64,000 bases of DNA from contig ML991804.1 in NCBI GenBank assembly GCA_010094025.1, positions 186,001 through 250,000 of the forward strand, given 5' to 3'. This stretch comes from Viridothelium virens. Taxonomy: Eukaryota > Ascomycota > Dothideomycetes > Trypetheliales > Trypetheliaceae. The notes under the pieces were generated by a model. That model searched no databases, was not told the origin of the DNA, and saw nothing but the letters and a program-made list of their open reading frames with translations. Every line of letters begins with the position of its first letter. Position 1 is the stretch's first letter. The translations under genes and the position numbers were made by a program. Shown here in pieces: positions 11,875 to 22,637 of this stretch.

Positions 11875-13171
11875 ATGGTACAGCACAAGATTGCTATCAT
11901 CGGGGCGGGACCTGCAGGGTGCATGCTTGCCCGCCTCCTCCATCAACGCGACATCCCTGTCACCATTTTCGAGGGCGAGTCGTCCCCAGACCTCCGTTCC
12001 CAAGGCGGCACGCTCGACCTCCACCAAACCACCGGTCTGGCAGCTGTCAAGCAGGCCGGGCTCTATGACGAGTTCATCAAGCGCGCCCGCTATGATGGCG
12101 AAGCGATGGATTTCTGCGATAAAAAGCTCCTAAGTTACGTGAAAAAATCCGGCGGCAAAGAAGGAGACCGCTATGGACGTCCAGAGATCGACCGCCCCGT
12201 TTTGCGACGTATGTTGTTCGAAAGTCTTCCGAAGGGAATGATCAAATGGGGCCATCGCCTTCGACGAATCGATGAGGACCTCCGTCTCCATTTCGACCAA
12301 GGTGTTGAGAGTGGTTATGACCTCATCGTCGGCGCTGATGGCGCTTGGAGCAAGGTTCGTTCGCTGTTGACAGATGAGACTCCTTTCTATTCTGGCATCT
12401 CTGGCTTGTCCTTGACCATCTCCGATGCTGAAAGACGCGAGCCCGAACTTTACAGACTGGTGAACAGAGGAAGCCTATTCTCTTCATCCGATGGAAAGTC
12501 TATCATGGCTCAGTACATGGGCAGTGGAGAGATCTCCGTCTCTAGCTGGGCTGTGCAATCTGAGCATTGGCTTGAAGAGAATAAACTTGATGCTCAGAAT
12601 GCTCGTGCTTGCAAAGCTGTCCTGAGGGAGCACCATGCCGACTGGGACCCTCGACTGGTTGATCTAACGCAGAAAGCTGACGATCTCATCGTGCCGCGGA
12701 ATTTCTACATGCTTCCCGTGGGCAACCGCTGGAAGAATCGACCAGGAGTTACCCTTGTAGGCGATGCGGCCCATCTCATGACCCCCTTCGCGGGCGAAGG
12801 AGTCAATCTCGCTTTCGAGGATACGATGAAACTCGCTCACGCAATTATTCGCGCCTCCCAGAAGGGCCCCGAAGCTCACAAGGATGCCCTGCATGCTGAA
12901 GTGAGACAATTTGAAGAGGACATGTTCAAACGTGCCAAAAAGACACAGCAGCATACATGGAACAACTTGGAGCTCCTGTTCTTAACACCTGGTGCACCAC
13001 GATCTACAATCGAGCGCTTCATAATTTGTATGTTCGATGCCTTTCGCTCGCAGTGTGGACATTGCTGACCCAAGAACAGCGGCAGCGAGCGATGAGATTG
13101 GAACGTTGCTGACTCCCGTGCTGGCAGTCGCCGTTTACATTTATTTCTTTTTCTTCAAACTTATTTACTAA
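11875..13171 (+). CDS. FAD-dependent monooxygenase, TetX-like
   Basis: Predicted class A flavoprotein hydroxylase of about 414 residues that uses FAD and NAD(P)H to hydroxylate an aromatic or polyketide-like substrate; the substrate cannot be read from sequence. Exons are 11875-13027 and 13080-13171. The N-terminus has the dinucleotide-binding motif KIAIIGAGPAGCMLARLL. YDLIVGADGAWSKVRSLL carries the DG motif that contacts FAD and NADPH. GVTLVGDAAHLMTPFAGEGVN is the GD flavin motif; the run AHLMTPFAGEGVN is characteristic of the TetX subgroup. The C-terminus ends in a hydrophobic segment (LAVAVYIYFFFFKLIY) that appears only after splicing, a possible membrane anchor. The start is the first ATG before the FAD fold. 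It diverges from the unknown protein, and the thioesterase follows on the same strand. Confidence 0.9.
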
Positions 13172-14313
13172 TTGTGTCATTCCGATGCACGTACAGCCAA
13201 TCGGCTCCGGTTGGAGAGCTTGTACATACCTTTGCTCCGGCATACTCACATATCTAGTTTCTAGTCGAAGACGCTTGCTTGTGGGAAAACGCTGGCTTAC
13301 CCTATATACCTGAGCTCCCGGGCTTTACTCATATTAATCATCCTTCTATCATTCTGGTTCAGGATGCTGCTTAGAAGTTGCCGCCTCGCCTCGCCGCACG
13401 GTCCCTTTGGCGAAGACTTCGTATTGCCAACAAATATAGCCTTTCAGGACTCATGGCTAATTTCAGCTGTCGCACTGACTCGATCGAGATATCATTAGAA
13501 TGAAGTCCAGGCCAAGTGGCTGACCCCCAAAAGTAAGAGCCAATTCTGGTAACACTACGGATAGGAGATGGGTTCGAGGACATTGTGGTAGTGCGGTGTG
13601 GTGTAAGCACGATAGCGCCTGGCCCAGGCTCAACGCTCAATGCTATAGCGCTGGCTATTAGAAGAAGCTAGGTGGTTGTTGGTACTGCCGCATTTCGCAG
13701 CTGAGGGTCCCCCAAATCTTGGTTTAAATCTACCAACCATAGTGCAGCACCCTTTCCAATCCTTCCTGGGGTCTTGAGTGCTTTCTTTAACCATTAGTTT
13801 CAATGACTGCCCAGTGTTTTGTGCCTCATGTCGGTCAACCTTACAGATATCTCTGGGAAAGACAGAAAAGCATTCTATCTGGCGTCTGTCAGAATAGGGG
13901 TTGTATGAAGGAAAGTATTGCCAAAAGAGACGCTGACGTATCGAGGGCAGCTTGTGGCAGTTTTGGTGTCACCCGAGGGATGTTCCAAGAGAGTAGAGAA
14001 GAAGAAATGAGAATATCCCAGGAAGGTACGAAGCCAGCTCTCGCGAGTCGCTGTGAGACTCCGGGAGGAATAACACTCCCGCCCTAACGCATGTACTTCA
14101 ATCTCAACATTCGAAATCAGCGACGTCGATTTGAGCGCTTATCGATCACTTGGCCCCCAATAGGATGTGAGGCAAAGAGACTGTTACCGCGTACATCTAA
14201 TTACCTAGGTATACTAGAAACGAGCGCAGTAGCCCCGCTTTTCGTTACAGCTCGCGGACCGATATAAAGCAACACCACGTGGCCTTGGTCCTTTCTGAAT
14301 CCCAAAATGCTAG
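13172..14313. other. Intergenic stretch before the thioesterase
   Basis: About 1.1 kb without a supportable gene. A TATAAA at 14263-14268 lies about 46 bp before the thioesterase ATG and is a plausible core promoter element. Otherwise I see nothing. Confidence 0.45.
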
Positions 14314-15136
14314 ATGGAAGATCTTCCGCTCCGACTAAAACCTCAAATGTCGTCATCGCCTCCAATCGTCAAAGAGCCCCTCGCGCCACCTGCGATTCCC
14401 GAGCACGCCGCCGCCTTCATATTTCTCCATGGCCTCGGTGATGATGCGCATGGATGGGAGAGTAAGAGAAGCATCTTGACAGCTGGACTGATTTAATGTT
14501 AACGATCAAAAAGACATCGCAGAACAGTTCCAAAATGCCAAAAAGCTTCCGTACTTGCGATGGATCTTCCCCAACGCCCCGGAGAACCGCGATGCCCTGC
14601 AACAGGCATGGTACGCGCCTACACCATTAAGTCCATTTCCAAGTCAACGACCGGAGCTTGATGATGAGGAAGACGAGGAAGGCCTCAAGAGGGGCGTGGC
14701 CTACGTGGATTCCCTCATCGACGAATTGAAAGATCGAGGCATCCCATTGAACCGCGTCGTCCTGGGCGGGTTTTCCCAAGGCTGCGCGGTGACGCTGCTC
14801 TCTGGCCTGATGTCGAAGCACTCCGGAAAGCTGGCTGGGCTTGTCTGTCTCTCGGGCTACATGCCTCTGATTGATAAGATTCAGCATCTGCGCAGTGCGG
14901 CTGACCATCCGGCGACGATGGGAGAGACCCCCATTTTTGTGGCTCGAGGAACGAGAGATGTGCTGGTGCCGAGGAGATACCTGACCCTGTGCGTAGACAA
15001 ACTGCGAGAGCTTGGCGTAAACGACAGCGCGCTGGAGGTTCACGAATATGAAGGGTTGGCTCATGCGGCTTCTAGAGAGGAGTTAAGAGACTTGTGCCAT
15101 TGGCTGGAGAAAGTTATTCCCGCTCTCGAAAACTGA
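14314..15136 (+). CDS. Acyl-protein thioesterase / carboxylesterase (APT1-type)
   Basis: Predicted serine hydrolase of about 256 residues that removes palmitoyl groups from cysteine-linked proteins in the cytosol; related enzymes also act as lysophospholipases. Exons are 14314-14461 and 14514-15136, joined as HGWENIAEQF. The alpha/beta-hydrolase signature is complete: oxyanion-hole strand FIFLHGLGDDAHGW, nucleophile elbow GGFSQGCAV (Ser), catalytic Asp in RGTRDVLVP and His in YEGLAHAAS. An acidic insertion, ELDDEEDEEG, follows the APTPLSPFPSQR loop. Two in-frame starts are possible (14314 and 14347), and an out-of-frame ATG at 14307 overlaps the region. A TATAAA lies about 50 bp upstream. A foldback element begins 13 bp after the stop codon and is therefore probably in the 3' UTR. 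Confidence 0.92.
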
Positions 15137-15149
15137 AGTTTACCGCGTA

Positions 15150-15330
15150 CCTTACGGCGGCTGGGGGGTTCCTCAACTGGTAATTAATACAATGTTACCT
15201 CGGTTTAACTGTTATGACCATGTTGGCCTATGTTAGGGCGGTGTTAACATAGACCAACAAGGTCATAACAGCAAAATCAAAATAACATTATATTAGTTAC
15301 CAGTCGAGGAACCCCCCAGCCGCCGTAAGG
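15150..15330. mobile_element. Foldback MITE-like element, copy 2
   Basis: 181 bp, flanked by TA on both sides (15148-15149 and 15331-15332). Ends are CCTTACGGCGGC and GCCGCCGTAAGG, a perfect inverted match. The C-to-G difference from copy 3 at position 7 is mirrored in the other arm. Transcribed with the thioesterase 3' UTR, it would fold into one long hairpin. Confidence 0.92.
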
Positions 15331-16210
15331 TATATTGTGAAATTCTTCTAACGCTAACGTACTTGACAAGATCCTCAAGAAACATAATGATATTACCTTA
15401 TCTAATTAACCTCTAGTTACCTCTACTAGGTAGATTTGGGACCCTCTGCTACTGGGTATAGACCACGTGTCCCGGATTGTTCTGGCATAATACCACATCA
15501 CTTGTTCTCCCCTAACAGCAATCCGCCACAATGCCGTAATATAGTGTAAAGAATGTTGGTGCATATACTCATTGGGCGTCGCGCCCGATCTCAAATTGGA
15601 TTGATCAACTACAATGACGTTACAATCAGAGTTTCCAGGTAACGTGTGATTTCTTTTACATCAGATATGGTCACGGAGAAAGTCCCGCAACAACGGAACT
15701 TGAACACTGCCGACAATTGGCGAGCAATCCAACATGTATCTTCCATCCCTGTCCTCTGCGCCATCATTCATGGCTCTCATTCATATTTATGTGCACTTTG
15801 CAATGATGGTCTCCGATGTAGAAGCCGTCCCAAGTCACAGAATCTACCATAGACAAGCGATGCCAATGCCATCTGTGACGTTTCCCTATTCGTTTAACTA
15901 ATCGATCGGTTCATTAGTGCATGTTGAAAGTCATAGGCCACGGCGGGCTACCGGCAATCTGCGAATACTGCCAGTTAGGTCCAGGCATTGACTATGTCAA
16001 GCCGGACCTAGTGAATCGATATACTCGTCGAACTATCATCTCAGACAACTTATCGTCCTGATAGCCACCTTTCGCTTTGGCTCTGAACACTCCGCCTGCT
16101 GTCTTTCGGGTCCATCTCAACATCCGGCGGACTACGATCAAACGTTCTCGACTGCGAACGGAACGCCGGCGTTTCACAGTTGGAAACGGATTGGTAGTCA
16201 TCGTAGCTTG
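15331..16210. other. Convergent intergenic region
   Basis: About 880 bp between the thioesterase (+) and the NLR (-). A 69-codon Arg-rich frame on the minus strand (16201-15992) starts 10 bp after the NLR stop and has no recognisable feature. I see nothing else. Confidence 0.45.
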
Positions 16211-19200
16211 TTACTCTTGAGACCCGTTTCTTAAGTCCATGTGATACATCGCCAATACTTCTTCTAAAATCAATCGATTGGGGTGATCTTGCGCGAGCTT
16301 CACCCGTTGTACGTTAACAACGTGCTCTAGCAGCCGGACCGCCTCTAATTTCTGCCCATTCGTATGATATGCTCGGGCTAGCTCATGCCGCGACGCCAGG
16401 CGGCCTGGGTGGTCCTCTGCTAGTGTCTCTCTTACTGCAGTAACGTGCTCCAGTAACTGAATTGCCTCTGCTACCTGTCCATTTGCATGATATGCTCTGG
16501 CTAGCTCGTGCTGCGACATTAGCCGATTTGGGTGGTCCTCTGCTAGTGTCTGATTTATTGTAGTAACATGCTCCAGTAGCTGAATTGCCTCTGCTATCTG
16601 TCCATTTGCATGATATGCTGAAGCTAGCTCATGCTGCGACGTTAGCCGCCATGCGTTGTCCTCTGCTAGAGCACTCCGTACTTTAACAACATACTCCAAT
16701 AGCTGAATCGCCTCTGCTATCTGTCCATTTACATGATATGCTGAAGCCAGCTCATGCTGCGCCGATAGCCGATTTGGGTGGTCCTCTGCTAGTGTCTGAT
16801 TTATTGTAGTAACATGCTCCAGTAGCTGAATCGCCTCTGCTATCTGTCCATTGGTATGATATACTCTGGCTAGCTCATACTGCGCCGATAGCCGCGCTGG
16901 GTGGTCCTCTGCCAGCGAACTCCGTATTTCAACAACATGCTCTAATAGCTGAATCGCCTCTGCCAGCTGTCCATTGGTATGATATACACTGGCTAGCTCA
17001 TGCTGTGATACTAGCTGTTCTGGGTGGTCCTCTGCTAGCGAACTCCGTATTTCAACAACATGCTCTAATAGCTGAACTGCCTCTGATACCTGTCCGTTTT
17101 GGGCATATGCTACAGCTAGATCGTGTCGTGAGGATAGCAGTTCTGGGTGATTTTCTGACATTATTTTTCCGTATGTTGCAACAACATACTTAAGCAGTTG
17201 AATCGCTTCTGGTACCTGTGCACTCTTGAGATATGTTCTAGACAATTGACGCTTCCGTAATAGCAGGCTTGGATGATCCTCTGACAGTGTTCTTCCGCTT
17301 GTTGCAACAACATGCTCTAGCAGTGGAACCGCTTCTGGTATTTGTCCATTTCGATCATATGTGTAAGCTAGTGCAAATTGTGATTCTAATCGGACTGGGT
17401 GATCTTCTTTTAAACTTTTCTCCGTCCAGCCGCAGGCTTCTTCCGCCCATGCAACAGCCTCCTTATACCTTCCGTCGTGCATGAGGCAATGCACAACACT
17501 AAGACACAGCCGACTCCATGTCTCTGTCTCAATTTCTCGCCCTTGCTGGCAAATTCGTACAACGTGTGGAAGATATAGCCTCCACACTGGCTGCGTTTCG
17601 AAACTGACGTAAGGAAATGCGTCGGCAAGGTCATCTATCGCCTCCGCGGTAATCTTTCTAGCAAGACCATTGTCCTTAACCCATAGCTTCTTTGCTGTGT
17701 GCACTAAACTGTGTATATCGTACACGTCGTTGTCGTCACGTCGGACTATAAATGAATATGCGCAAAGCGTCCCGATAGCGCTCTCTAGTCGCTCTTCCGG
17801 TTGAAGCGCTGGTAACATTGACCGTGGTATTGCTTTTGGCTCTATGCATGACATGAATGAGAAGAGCTCCATTGCTGCTGCATCGTGTCTACGAATTTGC
17901 TCAAACGACACCGCCCACGTCCTGGCGATCGCATTCACTGACTTTGCGTATCGCGTATCATCGCGGAACTCCTTAGTGATGAGATTCGCGAGATCCTGCT
18001 CCGTGTTCCTTAGTAGCTTCAGATACCGTGAGAGAGTTATCTTGTTTGTGTTGATATATGAAGCTGCCTGCGTCATCGCCAGTGGGATTGAGTTAAGCTC
18101 ATCGAGAAGTTCAGTCAAGATGGGCTCATCGTGGGCTAAGTCTTTTCGAATTAGTAATTTCTCAAACATTTGTTGACGTTCATCTTGGTCCATTTTTACC
18201 AACTCAAGGACGTTGCTACGTGCTAACGATAGGGCGATTTCTTGGTGACGGGTGGTGATCAGGATTAGCCCGTCCTCGCTTTGCGGCAAGTAATTCGCCA
18301 TTCCTCGAGACTGTTCTGCGTGATTGTTGAATAGTAGCTCCTCATCATCGGCATTGTCGAGTACCAAAAGCCACTTCCCGGCCTGCTTAGAGCTTAGATA
18401 GGACTGCATTATTTCCTTCACATTCGCATCCGAACCCCCCCCAATTCTTCGGCTTTTCCGTAGCTCTCTCAGTATCTCGTCACATGCCTGCTGGAAACTT
18501 TCGGAGCTCAAGGCTGACACCCAGAAAATTGAATATTCCGGCCTGTTTTCTTTGAGAGCGTAGACAAACTCGAGAGCCACTTGGGTCTTCCCAATACCGC
18601 CCAGGCCAGCGAGGGATACTTTCTGGCAATCGCCATCTATAAGGAGTCTCTGCCTGAGCTCCTGAAGCGTGGTACCGCGGCCTGTGAACTGTCGATTTCG
18701 GAGGAATGGGATATAGTGTACAGGGGGACGTGTGTCTGCAATAGCATCAGTACATTCTCAGATAAGCTATAACCATGATCCAAAACTTGGTAACATTGCA
18801 GGTGGCCGATGATTTTGTGCGGTAGGGTACCTTACCGCGGCTGGGGGGTTCCTCAACTGGCAATCAATACAATGTTACATCAGTTTAATTGTTATGACCA
18901 TGTTGGCCCATGTTAAGGCGGCGTTAACATGCACCAACAAGGTCATAACAGTAAAGTCGAAATAACATTGTATTGATTGCCAGTTGAGAAACCCCCTAGC
19001 CGCGGTAAGGTAGCTATTAGTAAAGGATGATCGCGATGTGGACCATCGTGTGACAGAATGCAAAATTGGCAGAGACGTTAAATTTTCGCTATGTTCTGTT
19101 GAATCCCTACAAGGGTCCTTCCCGAACATCTGGATCGAGTATTGGCTGCATCCAATGTTACCAAACTTTGGTCCATATATACTAACCATTTGATGTTTCA

Positions 19201-20147
19201 CTCAATGTGCGTATCTTTGTAACGTCCGGCGGCGGTATAACGCAGAGCACCTCCTTTGCGTACCCGGCTGCTGTCCCCGCGGCATACGACTGCCACCTCT
19301 TGTTTTTATGCGAGTCTGCATAATCGCAGATTCCACGAATTACAAGACAGGGAAAGGTGTTCATGAGGCCAGCCGCCTCCATTTCGAAGCAGAGTACGCC
19401 GCCGAGGTCAGCGCTGACATTATCCCTCTGTACTCCATACTTCATAACCTGATTGCCCGACGCGATTGTGCCGTAGTGTACAGCCAGCTCGCTGGGGCGT
19501 GCCTTCCGGTCTTTAGCATTGGCTAGGTTATAAGGCTTTGTCGGATCATCCTCGTGATTATATGTAGCTTCGAACAAGACGTCTTCACCAGCATTCTCCC
19601 GCAAAAATTGGGAGTTGGTGGCGCTTAGATTCGATACATGCTCTGAAAGCCTACTCTTTCTTCGAAATTCTCTCGCTCGTACTCTAGCGATCGCACTTAG
19701 GAGGATGGAAGGAGGGGAGTTCAGGTGTCCGGTTCGTTCGAAGCCGCTCGGGTTGGTTTTGCCGAAGTCGTACTGCACCACGCCGCCGAAAGTGCTGTTA
19801 GGTTGTCCAACTACTACGTCTCCCAGTCGAATGTCCACCTCTGCGCTTGGGACGCCGCCGCCGATTCCAACCATAAGGCCGAACCGGAGCCCTCGGAATG
19901 TCGCCTTCATCTGAGTAGCGACCGCTGCCGCTGAATTGTTACCTGTCCGCCCAGCAGGTAGGCATCCAATCACGACATTGTGGCCGCAAATCGACCCTAC
20001 ACTATATATGTTATCGTCATTCTCATCCTGCAGGTCTTCCAGAGCCTTGTGTTCCTCATCCAGCATCTCTTCCGCCGCTGCCAACTCAATAGGTAGGACA
20101 CACACCCATCCCACGGTATACTCATTGCGTGCAAGTTGACGTGCCAT
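16211..20147 (-). CDS. NLR/STAND receptor: PNP-NB-ARC-TPR
   Basis: Predicted intracellular sensor of the fungal NLR class, about 1161 residues. Exons are 20147-19187 and 18735-16211. The 451-bp intron has a GTTAGT donor and TTGCAG acceptor, and joins SETSN-D-TRPPVHYIPFLRNRQ in frame. Residues about 8-315 form a purine-nucleoside-phosphorylase/MTAN-like domain (VGWVCVLPIELAAAE, MVGIGGGVPS, CFEMEAAGLMN). NB-ARC follows, with P-loop GLGGIGKT (about 364-371), Walker B WLLVLDNADD, ITTRHQ and SIPLAMTQAASYI. From about residue 743 come ten TPR-like units of 41-42 residues. PNP domains in this class may hydrolyse nucleotides or act as the effector; NB-ARC is the ATP switch and TPRs the sensor. The intron is unusually long and contains foldback copy 3. 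The open frame extends upstream but starts at TTG, so ATG 20147 is used. Confidence 0.9.
16355..17092 (-). repeat. Six near-identical 123-bp TPR-coding repeats
   Basis: Units 4-9 of the NLR sensor each code for 41 residues of the pattern Q(I/V)AEAIQLLEHV...LAEDHP.RL..QHELA.AYH.NG. Units 6 and 8 share the interior TTINQTLAEDHPNRL. The DNA identity is high enough to suggest recent duplication or gene conversion, and the array may vary in copy number between strains. Confidence 0.88.
18830..19010. mobile_element. Foldback MITE-like element, copy 3 (inside NLR intron)
   Basis: 181 bp with TA on both sides (18828-18829 and 19011-19012). Ends are CCTTACCGCGGC and GCCGCGGTAAGG, perfectly complementary. 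Private changes TGGCAATCAATAC in the left arm are mirrored as GTATTGATTGCCA in the right arm. It lies within the 451-bp intron between the PNP and NB-ARC exons of the NLR, so removing it with one TA would leave a 268-bp intron. Confidence 0.93.
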
Positions 20148-22637
20148 TTGAGGATTTTCCAGATTGTGTGGAGTCAATCAATAGAGCCTTGCTTCAGTGC
20201 TTGTAGTCCAAGCGAAAAGCGGCCGGACTACTGAGGGGCGAAGAGGCAGGTTCCCGACAGTCTTGAAAGATGTTAATGTAGAAGTCTGTAGGTAGCTGCG
20301 GATCGCCATTGTCAAGGCATTGACAGTTCTCAGTGTTCAGCCTTGTCGTCGGTTCGCGGCTTCGCGCTTTCGTTTGGCGCCTAGTGGCCCGCACCATTGG
20401 CCAGCCTTACAGCGGTTCTGGGCAAATATTGCTTCTTCTGTAGGATTAGTCATGTCAGAGCGCTAACATATCGTGCACAGAGATCTAATTTGTAGGGGGG
20501 CGCCTTCAGCTCTTTATGGAGTTGAGTTGGCTTACTTGTATCTAGGAAATGCCCAACCCGCTGATGACGGGAGAAGCAGGACACAAACCTGTTCTCGATA
20601 TCATGAAGCTATCGCTTCAACTTCTCAGTTCTGTGTATCTTCAGTTTTGAATACTAGAGCATGGGTGCATGGATGTGCTGCTATTAGAGATCAGTGCTGT
20701 AGCTGATACGGGCGTCTTGGGGTCTTTCTCCTGACCAATTGTCACGATGTCATATCTATTATCTGAAGCAGCACAATGGCAAGGTATAACGGGTACTCGA
20801 ACAGTGTGGTCGATCCTCCATATCACCGTTGCATTGCGAGACAGAGCTCTGGTACCTACAGATTTTGCTCCAGTGTGGGTGAGTCTGTTCTCTCGGGCGA
20901 TAGAACGCAATGATCGGTGATCGGCTCTCAAGCGGTGTGGCGCGGACTCTACGCACCCGTGCCACCTTCATGCTGTGCCACACTGTGGCTAGTAGCCTCT
21001 CAGCCACGATCACAGCAAGATCGGAGAAGGACAGGAAAGATCAGCATCGGATCAGGGATCAGAATTAGCTCACATTGCTGTGGCGAACCATGAGCCAAAC
21101 GTGGCGCTCGAGGACCTTCAGATCCCATTCTAATGCAGGTTCCAAAATGCTTATACGAAACACTGCAGCGCCGTGGCAAAGCTAGTCGGAAATCTCCAGC
21201 ATGCCTGCCTTTGCCTTGCTACCAGGTAGGTACCCAAAAGCAACCTCTCGCCGGTCAGTCTCTTGATGCCTAGTCCAAATATAGAGATCTTGTTCTATGG
21301 GGCGAGCCGTGCTCATTCGGCCTCCACCGTCCCGCGTTGTCTCCGTGATAGGCAATGATAGGAAGGGGGAAGGGCGGGACCGGGCTGGTGTCCCGCTGGC
21401 AAAGCCCGCGGATCGGCAGCACAGCCACGATGCAAGCTGCAGTCAAGCCTAGCCCCCGCCGATCACCCTCCTCTCCGCCAACAAGGTGAGACCTCCATTG
21501 AGGCGACGCCCGAGGAGCCAGGGCACCCAGTGGGACTTGGGAGTTTCGTTGACTCAGCTTTCACAACTAAACCGACTGAGAGGGGTGCGGTGAGTCATCT
21601 GATGATGGGGTAGGGAGATGCCCGACGTCCCCGAAATGAATCCGCGAATGGAGCTGGTGCGATCTTGTCGGTCCTGGTTGCAATATGGCTGCACACCGGA
21701 ACATGAAGGAAATGCTTCCGTCAGTGTCAGAGAGATGCGGGGCTGCAATCTTTCTGCGAAAGCTGAATCGTTGTCACGCTATTCTTTCGGGCTCGGCGGC
21801 GGAGGCTGCTACGACATCTCGCAGAGCCAGCTGTCTTATCGCTGACTCTTTCGCTCGACGCGTGTTCTCTCCCCGGTCACGCGGTGGCAAACATTGTGGG
21901 GAATGGTGCACTCTGTCTGAACTCTGGACCTGCAGGAGAACGCGTATTGCTTTGCAGAGGCAAAACACTCCGCTGGGTCCTAAGGCAAACCTACATGGCA
22001 GTGAAAGCTGAACCGGCAGGAGATGCCGTGTAAGCATGACCGCGGGTCTGCAGGGCTGAGATAAGCTCCTTATTGCAGTGAATACTCGCAGAACAAGCTC
22101 GTCAAATTGGGAAAATAAGATATTACTAGCATGTACATCTGCAGGATACTATTGGGCTTGTGTAACATGTATGAAAGGGCCGGGTATATTGTACTGAAAC
22201 CAAAATTAGACCTCGTAATCTTCATCGCCAATGAACAAGGAAAAGTCGACTTTGACAGCCAGTGTCAAGCCGAGGTACACGGGTACATGATTATCTTGCC
22301 GTCTTGAAGGCGACGAAGCACAGGCATTGAGGTATGGGGCAAAGGCAAGGTGGCTTGGACAGAACTGGTCTTAAAGACGATCACCTCATCCATCAACGTT
22401 TCACGAATGGTATGACGAAAGAAACATGTATGAAATCGAACATTTGTTCAAGCTTTGCTAAGACTCAGATAACAATTTCTGCCATATGCCCGTAGCCTCT
22501 GGGCAGGTGTTGGGGGTATCTTAGAACGAGAAATCTAGACAAAGGAAAAAGCCAAACATTGTAACAGTCGTTAATTGGTCGTAACTCTTGATGTGAAAAG
22601 GTCCTGGAAAGCCGGATTCGAAAAGTAACACCGCTAG
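20148..22637. other. Intergenic region upstream of the NLR
   Basis: About 2.5 kb between the CP2-factor 3' end and the NLR start, both on the minus strand. Open frames of 60-110 codons occur on both strands without domains or convincing splice partners. I see no gene, repeat or RNA. Confidence 0.5.

Noticed and set aside
15992-16201. 69-codon Arg-rich frame just past the NLR stop
   Set aside because: No domain, no splice link to the NLR, and its length is within chance expectation.
18581-20147. Separate stand-alone nucleoside phosphorylase gene and separate NB-ARC-TPR gene
   Set aside because: A GTTAGT donor and TTGCAG acceptor join the two in frame, and the joined sequence matches the usual linker before fungal NB-ARC domains. 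One gene is more likely.
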